DNA of 64,000 nucleotides, taken from contig JAQAZG010000002.1 in the NCBI GenBank assembly GCA_027864655.1, positions 397,461 through 461,460 on the forward strand. Reading direction: 5' to 3'. Positions within the stretch are counted from its first letter, which is position 1, and every line of letters begins with the position of its first letter. Below, one piece after another: positions 1-6,067 of the stretch. The notes below the pieces were generated by a model. The model did no database searches. It worked only from the letters and a program-made list of their open reading frames with translations, and was not told the DNA's origin. Source of the DNA: Oleispirillum naphthae (GTDB lineage Bacteria > Pseudomonadota > Alphaproteobacteria > Rhodospirillales > Rhodospirillaceae). The position numbers and the translations under genes are program-made.

Positions 1-50
1 CGCTCGATCAGACTGCGGAGTTTTTCTCCGGATGCACCGCCGATGCTCAT
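1..50 (-). CDS. GapR/DUF2312-like protein, 5' end only
   Basis: A leftward gene starts with ATG at 50, four bases overlapping the stop of the upstream 84-aa gene (ATGA), with AAGGAG just upstream. The 16 visible residues (MSIGGASGEKLRSLIE...) match the usual beginning of DUF2312 proteins, in which a G-x-LRS-[FL]-IERIE segment opens a coiled coil. DUF2312 includes GapR, an alphaproteobacterial nucleoid protein that binds overtwisted DNA, and copies are common in alphaproteobacterial prophages. The rest lies outside the window, so the call depends on a short N-terminus. Confidence 0.55.
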   Translation of the reverse strand, partial: MSIGGASGEKLRSLIE

Positions 51-301
51 GACGCGGCTCCTTGTGTGGTGGTGACGGGGTGGGCCTCGCGGCGGGCGCG
101 AAACAGGCTGGCGCGGGCGCTGGAACAGGCGGAGCGCAGGGACTGGACCCGCGCGAACGTCTCGATGGTGTTGATGCGGTCAACCATTTCGCGGGCGGTG
201 GCGTCGTCTCCGCGCCGAATGGCGGCGCGGGCGGCTGCCGTGGCGCGCCACAGCGACATGGCGGGGAGGGCGAGGCCCAACTGGCACAGGGTGGCGGGCA
301 T
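47..301 (-). CDS. Small phage protein, unknown function (84 aa)
   Basis: An Ala/Arg-rich, mostly helical protein in the leftward early operon. It starts three bases after the stop of the gene before it and overlaps the start of the DUF2312-like gene by four bases, so it is translationally coupled on both sides. Residues 24-35 have an acidic/basic stretch but no recognised motif. Only its place in a tightly packed phage operon supports it. Confidence 0.55.
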   Translation of the reverse strand: MPATLCQLGLALPAMSLWRATAAARAAIRRGDDATAREMVDRINTIETFARVQSLRSACSSARASLFRARREAHPVTTTQGAAS

Positions 302-304
302 GGC

Positions 305-493
305 TCAGGCTCCGAATGCATGCACGAGGGTGCGGATCAGGCGAATGACCTCGGTGGCGCAGGTGCCGCCGATCACCAGACCGGCACCGACGACGGTGGA
401 GAGGGCGAGGACCACCGTGAAGCTCACATTCCACGGGAGTTGTCGTGGGGAGGTGGGCTCCCCGTATTCATGTTCCGGCGGCGGCTTGGCCAT
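305..493 (-). CDS. Small single-span membrane protein (62 aa)
   Basis: A hydrophilic N-terminus with a Pro-rich PPPEHEYGEP stretch is followed by one hydrophobic segment (about residues 22-45: NVSFTVVLALSTVVGAGLVIGG) and a short tail. It lies in the leftward early operon and is joined to both neighbours by the recurrent stop-GCC/ACC-ATG junction. The function is unknown; small membrane proteins in prophage early operons are sometimes exclusion or host-takeover factors, but nothing here shows which. Confidence 0.55.
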   Translation of the reverse strand: MAKPPPEHEYGEPTSPRQLPWNVSFTVVLALSTVVGAGLVIGGTCATEVIRLIRTLVHAFGA

Positions 494-496
494 GGT

Positions 497-691
497 TCAG
501 GCCCTCTTGCGGAGGTTGATCGTCTGCCGCTTGTCCTCGCCCTTGCGGATGTGGACGGCGGCGGCTTCGATCTTGCCGACCATCGTCGCGAAGGCGCGGC
601 GCTCGGCATCGGTGCGCTGCGGCGCACTGGCGGCTTCGCGCATGCCGAGGGCGATGGCGAACAGGTTGGCGGCGTGATCGGTGCGCGGCAT
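497..691 (-). CDS. Small phage protein, unknown function (64 aa)
   Basis: A charged helical protein (MPRTDHAANLFAIALGM...) ending in KRA. It sits in the leftward operon between genes of 62 and 109 aa, joined to both by short spacers. It has no membrane segment and no recognised motif. The conserved spacing and reading direction are the main support. Confidence 0.5.
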   Translation of the reverse strand: MPRTDHAANLFAIALGMREAASAPQRTDAERRAFATMVGKIEAAAVHIRKGEDKRQTINLRKRA

Positions 692-694
692 GGC

Positions 695-1024
695 TCAGGC
701 CCTCGCGTCAGAAGAGATCAGCCCGGCGTTGCGAAGTGCCGGGATTCCGTGCGAACGAAAGATCGAGATGACGGTTTTCACATGCGCGTCATCGACGACG
801 AGCCGGTCCGCGGGGAGGAACCCAAAATCCTTAGTGAGTTCCTGGTCGCTGAAGGCGATGGAGCAACCGCGCTTGCGGAGTTCGTCTTCCATTGCCCAGC
901 GGACGGTGGACTTGCCGACCGGGCCGTACCCGGTCAGGCGAACAACTGTCCCAGTGGACGTGCGCTCGGTGATGCTGACGCGCAGTTCGCCGTTGATCGT
1001 ATTGATCGTGGTGTGAAAAGGCAT
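695..1024 (-). CDS. Phage protein with a Walker A-like motif (109 aa)
   Basis: An alpha/beta-looking protein with GYGPVGKST (about residues 32-40), which fits GxxxxGK[ST]. The remaining 70 residues are too few for a standard P-loop NTPase, and no clear Walker B acidic pair follows, so nucleotide binding is only a possibility. The N-terminus (MPFHTTINTINGELRVSIT) looks like beta-strands. It belongs to the leftward early operon and is coupled to its neighbours by the TGA-GCC-ATG junction. I do not recognise the family. Confidence 0.6.
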   Translation of the reverse strand: MPFHTTINTINGELRVSITERTSTGTVVRLTGYGPVGKSTVRWAMEDELRKRGCSIAFSDQELTKDFGFLPADRLVVDDAHVKTVISIFRSHGIPALRNAGLISSDARA

Positions 1025-1027
1025 GGC

Positions 1028-1279
1028 TCAGGCCCTCGCGTTGCGCTGGGCCGCGCGGCGGGCGGCCCGGGCGTGGGTGGCGATCTCCTCGGGGGTGAAG
1101 CCTGCGGCGAGGAGGTCGTCCTCCGTACAAGCGCCGGACGCGGCGGCGCGGTCCTGCATCACTTCGGCCATCACGGCGGTCATGCCCTTGCGGGCGGCCT
1201 GGGCTTCGATCCTGGCGCGGGCATGGGTCGCCTGCGCCTGTCGGCGGCACACATACTGCGGAGAAACGGGGTTGATCAT
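1028..1279 (-). CDS. Small helical phage protein (83 aa)
   Basis: A strongly helical protein rich in Ala, Arg and Gln (about residues 12-50), followed by a region resembling an HTH or UBA-like helix pair (TEDDLLAAGFTPEEIATHAR). An AGGAG Shine-Dalgarno lies a few bases upstream of the ATG at 1279. It is the second gene of the leftward operon after the anti-CBASS-like gene. Function unknown. Confidence 0.6.
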   Translation of the reverse strand: MINPVSPQYVCRRQAQATHARARIEAQAARKGMTAVMAEVMQDRAAASGACTEDDLLAAGFTPEEIATHARAARRAAQRNARA

Positions 1280-1340
1280 GCTGACCTCCTGGGTTGGCGC
1301 TTACTGCCGCGTCGGATGCATCCGGCGCGGGGTGTAAGCG

Positions 1341-1583
1341 TCAGCGGGTGATGTGCTTGACCGCCCACATGACGGCTTCTTCCATTTTCGTCTTGGCGAG
1401 CGCGAGTTCGCGGCTGCTGCCGAGGCAGTCGCAGTACTCGACGAAGGCGAGGCCCTGATCCTTGAGGGCCGACATCGCGGCTTTCTCTTCATCCGACAGG
1501 ACGCGATAGGCGTGGCGCATGACGTTGTTGACGGTGCGTTCGTCGGAGGTGCTGGGAACCGTGGTGGTGTCGTTCGTGGACAT
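1341..1583 (-). CDS. Acb2/Tad1-like hairpin protein, anti-CBASS candidate
   Basis: An 80-aa protein whose C-terminal half has the hallmark of the Acb2/Tad1 hairpin family: YRVLSDEE around residues 26-33, SRELALAKTKMEEAVMWAVK at residues 57-76, and a final KHITR. Known Acb2 proteins form a hexamer that sponges the cyclic nucleotides made by CBASS enzymes and so blocks anti-phage immunity; Tad1 does the same for Thoeris signals. It is the first gene of the leftward early operon, expected to be repressed in the lysogen and expressed early on induction, and an AGGAG lies just upstream of the ATG. The family call rests on motif reading; ligand specificity cannot be read. Confidence 0.72.
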   Translation of the reverse strand: MSTNDTTTVPSTSDERTVNNVMRHAYRVLSDEEKAAMSALKDQGLAFVEYCDCLGSSRELALAKTKMEEAVMWAVKHITR

Positions 1584-1644
1584 GTCTGGTCTCCTCCTGA
1601 TGGTGTTCTCAGGAGGGGTGCCCTCCCGAGGTGGTTACGGGAGA

Positions 1645-1688
1645 ACGATGCGCAGTATTGCGCAACATGTCAAGCGCAATAATGCGCA
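1645..1688 (-). promoter_or_regulatory. Leftward early promoter (PL-like) with paired operators
   Basis: On the minus strand, TTGACA (1673-1668) is followed after 17 bp by CATCGT (1650-1645). Two operator-like elements overlie it: TGCGCA-GTAT-TGCGCA at 1649-1664 in the spacer and -10 side, and AGCGCA-ATAA-TGCGCA at 1673-1688 over and upstream of the -35. The same arrangement occurs at the rightward promoter, so the CI-like repressor probably controls both. Confidence 0.7.
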
Positions 1689-1741
1689 GTCTACGCGCTG
1701 CGGAAGTCCGTCAGGGATTCATCTGATCGAAATTGTCGTGT

Positions 1742-2494
1742 TTACCGGTGCCGTGTCCGGTAGTCTGCGACGACGACGGCGGTGACCAGAATTTCGTTTT
1801 GGGGTTCGGCTTCGTTGGTCCAGTCGCCGTTTTTCGGAAGGCGTAAGGGTGCCTGGAATTCCGGCCTGTCGGATCGAGGCCAGAGCCAAGCCTGACCATC
1901 TTTGTCGTGGCGGAGTTCCTTTACCGTCGCTTCCACCATGCCATTCTCCCACCGCTGCACGATGACATGATCGCCATCGATCAACGAGTGGTCGTATTCC
2001 ATCATGGGGACGCACACGAGGATTGTTCCCTCAGGATAGACAAGGTTCATCGACTCTCCCATGACGCGCAGCCCGAAATATTGGGTATGGCTGTCTGGTC
2101 TGGGAAGAGTAACCGGGGTCCACTCATCCTCGCGTAGCTCATAAGCGCTGGTCCATACGCCAGCCTGGACTGCGCCCTTGACGTCAATGGTTATGGAATC
2201 CGCCGCAACAGGCTCCAGGGATGACGATCCAGATATTCCATATATCTGCGCCTTGACCGCCGCTTCATGTTTGTCGGTGATTTTTTTGAGGTAGCTACTC
2301 ACGGCGTCGTCGATTTTCGCCATGGTGGGTACGCTTAGGGTGTGTTTCACCTCTTGGTTGAGGAAGCGATTTAACGTCGACGGCGCGATTCCTGAGGCTC
2401 TGGCCAATTGGGTCGATGTCCATCCGGTGATCTGCATGGCGAGGCGTATACGGTTTCGCGCGCCTTCCTGGATTTTCTCAGTCGATGTGTCCAT
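1742..2494 (-). CDS. CI-like phage repressor, HTH plus S24/LexA peptidase domain
   Basis: A 250-aa lysogeny repressor. Residues 13-48 form a Cro/CI-type HTH (TSTQLARASGIAPSTLNRF). Residues 100-250 are an S24 LexA-like domain with an Ala-Gly cleavage candidate at 111-112, catalytic Ser148 in GESMN and Lys192 in TVKEL. RecA-stimulated self-cleavage on DNA damage is the known behaviour of the family. The start at 2494 was chosen because AGAGGGA precedes it; an ATG 33 bases upstream lacks a good ribosome site. It is divergent from the Cro-like gene. Confidence 0.9.
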   Translation of the reverse strand: MDTSTEKIQEGARNRIRLAMQITGWTSTQLARASGIAPSTLNRFLNQEVKHTLSVPTMAKIDDAVSSYLKKITDKHEAAVKAQIYGISGSSSLEPVAADSITIDVKGAVQAGVWTSAYELREDEWTPVTLPRPDSHTQYFGLRVMGESMNLVYPEGTILVCVPMMEYDHSLIDGDHVIVQRWENGMVEATVKELRHDKDGQAWLWPRSDRPEFQAPLRLPKNGDWTNEAEPQNEILVTAVVVADYRTRHR

Positions 2495-2555
2495 CCGTCC
2501 CTCTGTTCTGCTGGTGCATTTTTGCATATTTCACCCGGTGAACGTCTGTGCATCA

Positions 2556-2590
2556 TTGCGCTTGACGCAGTGCGCATCATTGCGCATGAT
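2556..2590 (+). promoter_or_regulatory. Rightward early promoter (PR-like) with operator
   Basis: TTGACG (2562-2567) and CATGAT (2585-2590) are separated by 17 bp, and the spacer contains TGCGCA-TCAT-TGCGCA (2571-2586). A further TTGCGC half-site is at 2556-2561. The layout copies the leftward promoter, including the TTGCGCTTGAC sequence leading into the -35. It would drive the Cro-like gene and the replication genes. Confidence 0.7.
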
Positions 2591-2611
2591 GATCGCTCAA
2601 ACGGTGAGGGC

Positions 2612-2824
2612 ATGATGCATCTTCGAGATTGGTTGACGCGGGAAGGCATTACTCCATCCGCTTTTGCGCGGAAGTGTGGGCTTCCCCCTTCGACGATTAA
2701 TCGCATTCTTTCGGACGGTCGCGCACCGACTGATGAGGTGATGCGCCGGATCATCGTCGGTTCGCATGGCGAGGTGCAGCCGAACGACTTCTTTCCGATT
2801 GCCGAATTGCTCAAGGGGGCGTGA
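2612..2824 (+). CDS. Cro-like HTH regulator (70 aa)
   Basis: A 70-aa protein that is almost only an HTH: ITPSAFARKCGLPPSTINRILSDGRAPTDEVMRRI (about residues 10-45). It is the first gene after the rightward promoter, opposite the CI-like repressor, which is the position of Cro. The start MMHLRDW at 2612 follows GGTGAGGG. Cro-type proteins compete for the CI operators and favour lytic growth; this role is inferred from position and size. Confidence 0.8.
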   Translation: MMHLRDWLTREGITPSAFARKCGLPPSTINRILSDGRAPTDEVMRRIIVGSHGEVQPNDFFPIAELLKGA

Positions 2825-2826
2825 TG

Positions 2827-3072
2827 TCATTCCTCTCGATCCTTTCGGTTCTTTTCGACTACTGCCTCCGTTCGGCAATCGGCACGGACGGGGGGGTCCG
2901 CTCCATCCTCAGAAGGACCTCTCCGCGCCGCTCTTTTTCCCCTCTCCACGGCGCGGCGGTACGCCGCGAGGCTCTGCTGCATGTGCGCCGCGTCCGGGTG
3001 GTTCGGGTCGGCTTTCAGGCGCTGTGCCAGTTGGGCGGCGAGGTGATCCAGGTCGTTCAGGTGCTGTTCCAT
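2827..3072 (-). CDS. Uncertain small ORF (81 aa) in an ambiguous segment
   Basis: Between the Cro-like gene and the next rightward gene, both strands are open. The minus-strand product starting MEQHLNDLDHLAAQLAQRL looks like a soluble helical protein. The plus-strand frame (2824-3135) overlaps both neighbours by a few bases, as operon genes do, but encodes an implausible Arg/Val-rich chain. I favour the minus strand on composition, with low confidence; possibly neither is translated. Confidence 0.3.
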   Translation of the reverse strand: MEQHLNDLDHLAAQLAQRLKADPNHPDAAHMQQSLAAYRRAVERGKRAARRGPSEDGADPPVRADCRTEAVVEKNRKDREE

Positions 3073-3131
3073 GCGGTGATTATCGCCGCCGGGGTGAAGC
3101 CCCGCCATGCAATCCGGATCGGGAGTGTTGC

Positions 3132-3614
3132 ATGACCGCCGCCCGCTATCTGCCGCTCAACGATTACCTCGCGCTCAAGGCGTCTGTCCGCTCTCTGGTG
3201 CGTTCCTGCGGCGGGCCGAATGCCGCCGCCGGGATTACCCGAAGCGACGCGCCCCGGCTTTCGCGCTACGGCGCTGCGGAGGAGGCGATGCACGCGCCGC
3301 TCGACGTGATCGCCGACCTTGAAGCCGAGGCGGGCGTGCCGGAGGTGACGCGGGTGCTTGCCGGGTTCCTCGGTTACGTGCTGGTGCCGAAGCCAAAACC
3401 CGCCGCGAGGGGCGGGGTTTCCATCGGCGATGTCGGCGCGCTCGCGAAGGAAGCGGGTGAGGCCATAACCTTCCTGGGCTCTGCGCTGGGCGCGCCCGAA
3501 CCCTTGTCCGCCGCGAAGTGCCGGAAGATGGGCCTGCGGAGAGAACTGCGCGAGGCGATGGAAGTGCTCGCGCGGATCGACTCTGCCCTCGAAACCCTGG
3601 AGGACGGGCGATGA
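3132..3614 (+). CDS. Putative phage regulator, CII/CP76-like (160 aa)
   Basis: The N-terminal half (residues 8-75) has a run typical of alphaproteobacterial phage regulators: YLALKASVRSLV, then RSCGGPNAAAGIT, LSRYG, and PLDVIADLEAEAG, followed by VTRVLAGFLGY. This resembles the DNA-binding segment of CII/CP76-type proteins. The C-terminal part is helical (ELREAMEVLARIDSALETLEDG). It lies in the slot where lambda-like phages carry cII, directly before the replication genes. Its stop overlaps the next ATG by four bases. The family assignment is tentative. Confidence 0.6.
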   Translation: MTAARYLPLNDYLALKASVRSLVRSCGGPNAAAGITRSDAPRLSRYGAAEEAMHAPLDVIADLEAEAGVPEVTRVLAGFLGYVLVPKPKPAARGGVSIGDVGALAKEAGEAITFLGSALGAPEPLSAAKCRKMGLRRELREAMEVLARIDSALETLEDGR

Positions 3615-3928
3615 AAGCGCCCGCACCGCCACCGCGCGCGGTGAATACCGCCGTGGGGATTTGCCTTGCCGCCGCCGACGCGGTGGGCGGACCGAGGGCG
3701 GAAACGCACGGCGACATCCTTGCCGGGGCGGAACACCTGGCGGCGCTGTGGACCGCCTACCTCAACGGGCGTTCGGTGATTACCCCGCTGGACGTGCCGT
3801 TGATGCTGATCGACCTCAAGCGGGTGCGGGTGCTGCACGGTCACCACAATCCCGACGACTTCGTGGATATCAGCGGTTACGGCGGCTGTGGCGGAGAGGT
3901 CGCGGCGCGGCTGGAGTCCGGGCGATGA
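3611..3928 (+). CDS. DUF6378-like phage protein (105 aa)
   Basis: The ATG at 3611 overlaps the previous stop, and the product ends with a stop overlapping the primase ATG. The order of motifs (ETHGDILAGAEHLAALWTAYL, ITPLDVPLMLIDLKRVRVLHG, NPDDFVDISGYGGCGGE) matches DUF6378 phage proteins, which commonly sit among replication or metabolism genes. No biochemical role is established. The whole protein is present at the family's usual length. Confidence 0.75.
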   Translation: MKAPAPPPRAVNTAVGICLAAADAVGGPRAETHGDILAGAEHLAALWTAYLNGRSVITPLDVPLMLIDLKRVRVLHGHHNPDDFVDISGYGGCGGEVAARLESGR

Positions 3929-4935
3929 ACGGCGGGTTCTCCGACAGGTTCATCGACGACGTGCGGGCGCGGACTTCGCTGGTCGCGCTGATCGGCGCGA
4001 AGGTCAAACTCTCGGGCCGTAATGGCGAGTTCTCGGGCCTGTGCCCGTTCCATTCCGAGCGGACGCCCTCGTTCACGGTGAGCGAGCGCAAGGGGTTCTA
4101 TCACTGCTTCGGCTGCGGCGCGCATGGCGACGCCTTCGACTGGGTTATGGACCGGCACGGCGTCACCTTCCCCGAAGCGGTCGAGGAACTGGCGATCAAG
4201 GCCGGGCTGCAACCGGATCGGGAAGGCCGGATGCTGCCGGAGGCGAAGCCGATCGCGCGGCCATCGGAGGCCGAAGCCGCCGCCGAAGACGCGGAGAAGC
4301 TGGCCAAGGCGGCGGCGATCTGGCGCGACGCGCTGCCGATCGCCGGGAGCCTGGCGGAACGGTATCTCGAGGCGCGGGGGATCGACCTGCCGCGGGTGCC
4401 GGGCTGGCCGGTGCCGACGCTGCGCTTCGTCCCCGCGTTGCCGTGCTGGCAATACGACAAGGCGGCGGACCGCAGTTGGTACGCCGGGGCGTTCCCCGCG
4501 ATGGTCGGCTATGTGCAGGGACCGAACCGCGAGTTCGTGGGGGTGCACCGCACATTCCTGACGCCGGACGGCTCGGGCAAGGCCGTAGTGCCGAAGCCGA
4601 AGAAGATGCTCGGCAACGTGTTCGGCGGATACCTTCGCCTGTGCCCAGCCTCGGCGAAGATGCTCAACGCCGAAGGGATCGAGACAACGCTTTCGGCAAT
4701 CGGCGCGACCGGGCGACCGGGGTGGGCGGCGCTGTCGGAGGGCAACCTCGGCGCGGCGATGCCCACCATCGTCCGCGACCTCACCATCTGCCGCGACAAC
4801 GACACCAAGGACGAGGCGACGACGATCAAGCGCGTCGATTCCGCCATCGCCGCCCATTCCGCGCGCGGCGTGATCGTCCGCGTCGCCTGCCCGCCGCGCG
4901 GCATGGACTTCAACGACCTGTTGCGGAGGGTGTGA
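3925..4935 (+). CDS. Phage DNA primase, CHC2 zinc finger plus Toprim-like domain
   Basis: A 336-aa primase. The CHC2 zinc finger is complete: Cys40, His43, Cys61 and Cys64 (LCPFHSERTPSF...YHCFGCGAHGD). A middle region (about 115-215) follows, then a Toprim-like part with NAEGIETTLSA (acidic residue on strand 1) and TICRDNDTKDEA (acidic loop). It makes RNA primers for phage replication together with the P4/D5-type helicase downstream. Both start and stop overlap neighbours by ATGA/TGATG, a sign of coupled translation. Confidence 0.9.
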   Translation: MNGGFSDRFIDDVRARTSLVALIGAKVKLSGRNGEFSGLCPFHSERTPSFTVSERKGFYHCFGCGAHGDAFDWVMDRHGVTFPEAVEELAIKAGLQPDREGRMLPEAKPIARPSEAEAAAEDAEKLAKAAAIWRDALPIAGSLAERYLEARGIDLPRVPGWPVPTLRFVPALPCWQYDKAADRSWYAGAFPAMVGYVQGPNREFVGVHRTFLTPDGSGKAVVPKPKKMLGNVFGGYLRLCPASAKMLNAEGIETTLSAIGATGRPGWAALSEGNLGAAMPTIVRDLTICRDNDTKDEATTIKRVDSAIAAHSARGVIVRVACPPRGMDFNDLLRRV

Positions 4936-5669
4936 TGGAACCCGTGATCATCGGTGACGCGACGCTCTATTGCGCGGACGCTCGAAAGGTTCTCCCATTG
5001 TTGCGCGGGACAGCCGATTGCGTGGTGAGCGACGTGCCTTACCTGCTGACTTCGGGGGGGGGGGGCTCCATGGCCGCATGGCGCGTCGCTAAGGGATACA
5101 ACAACAACGGCAAGATCGTCCGCTGTGAAATCACGTTTCGTGAATTCCTGCCGCTGATCTACGCGGCATGCGCCGCCGATGCCGACGCCTATTTGATGGC
5201 GGATTCTCGCAATATCGTCGAGCTGATGTCGTCGGCTCTGAAGGCCGGATTCCGTGATCATAATCTGCTGGTTTGGGACAAGGGTAACGTCACCCCTAAC
5301 CGTTGGTACATGAAGGGGTGCGAATTCACAGCCTATGTCTATAAGGGCAAGGCGCGCGGCATCAACGATCCGTCTTCACCATCCTTGCACCGGTTTCCGA
5401 ATCCTGTCGGCTCCAAGGTCCACCCGACGCAAAAGCCAGTTGCGCTCATGCGTGAATATATCCGGCAGTCGACCAGACCGGGGGATATCGTCCTAGACCC
5501 GTTCATGGGGTCCGGAACAACGGGTGTTGCGGCGCTGGAGTTGGGAAGGAGATTCGTCGGGGTTGAGATCGACGAAAACCATTTCCGTGTCGCCTGCGAC
5601 AGAATGGCCCAAAACCCCGTCGGGGTTTCCGGAGCGCAGGAGGATTTGTTCGGGAGTGCGGTCGGATGA
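4935..5669 (+). CDS. Beta-class DNA N-methyltransferase (244 aa) with a poly-G tract
   Basis: A 244-aa methylase with motif IV first and motif I late, the beta-class order. Motif IV reads DVPY (residues 33-36) instead of the usual DPPY. Motif I is DPFMGSGTTG (188-197), followed by FVGVEID, and VHPTQKP (162-168) is typical of the family. Such phage enzymes modify adenine or N4-cytosine to protect phage DNA from host restriction. The gene holds a 12-G run directly after motif IV that encodes Gly41-44, so slippage would shift the frame early. The start overlaps the primase stop. Whether the DVPY form is active is open. Confidence 0.88.
   Translation: MEPVIIGDATLYCADARKVLPLLRGTADCVVSDVPYLLTSGGGGSMAAWRVAKGYNNNGKIVRCEITFREFLPLIYAACAADADAYLMADSRNIVELMSSALKAGFRDHNLLVWDKGNVTPNRWYMKGCEFTAYVYKGKARGINDPSSPSLHRFPNPVGSKVHPTQKPVALMREYIRQSTRPGDIVLDPFMGSGTTGVAALELGRRFVGVEIDENHFRVACDRMAQNPVGVSGAQEDLFGSAVG
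5054..5065 (+). repeat. 12-G homopolymer tract inside the methyltransferase gene
   Basis: Twelve consecutive G residues lie in codons 41-44 of the methyltransferase, eighteen bases past the DVPY codons. Tracts of this length are known contingency loci in other bacterial methylase genes. It could also be a site of sequencing error. Confidence 0.9.
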
Positions 5670-6067
5670 CCGGCCCCGGCGGCAAGGCGCTGGAGCATCG
5701 ATCCGTCTCTTCCGATACGGGTGGTGCGGATACACCCCTACATGCCCGTAGCGAAGCTTCCGGCGCGAAGCATCCGAACGCTTCACCGGCGATCGACGCC
5801 GCCGGGCGGCTGCATCATCCGTGCTCGCACCCCGGATGCGGGCGGGAGGGGTGCTATGGCCAGGGCGGCGACATCCTCAAGGCTTATGCCAAGGCCTCGG
5901 ATAAGCAGGACGCCGCACGTTGGCTGGGACGCTGGTGGTGCCGGGAGCATGTGCCGCCAAGCTTCCTGGCACAGCCGCAGGTGACTGCGAGTGAGCCCCA
6001 GGCGGCAGAGCGGCGGGAGGAACCGCCGCGTCGGCAGGTGATCAATGGGCAGGGGGTGCTGCTATGA
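5666..6067 (+). CDS. Cys/His-rich phage protein, unknown (133 aa)
   Basis: The middle (residues 50-95) holds HHPCSHPGCGREGCYG and then WWCREHVPP, a set of Cys and His that could bind one zinc. Flanking parts are low-complexity and probably disordered. The start overlaps the methyltransferase stop and the stop overlaps the helicase start by four bases. Similar small zinc-binding proteins occur beside phage primase/helicase genes. Function unknown. Confidence 0.65.
   Translation: MTGPGGKALEHRSVSSDTGGADTPLHARSEASGAKHPNASPAIDAAGRLHHPCSHPGCGREGCYGQGGDILKAYAKASDKQDAARWLGRWWCREHVPPSFLAQPQVTASEPQAAERREEPPRRQVINGQGVLL

Noticed and set aside
62..1351. Long plus-strand frame over the early left operon
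   Set aside because: Gly/Ala/Arg-rich shadow of six short minus-strand genes that have overlapping starts and stops and ribosome sites.
2824..3135. Plus-strand frame between the Cro-like gene and the CII-like gene
   Set aside because: Overlaps both neighbours like an operon gene, but the product is Arg/Val-rich and implausible; kept only as an alternative to the minus-strand reading.
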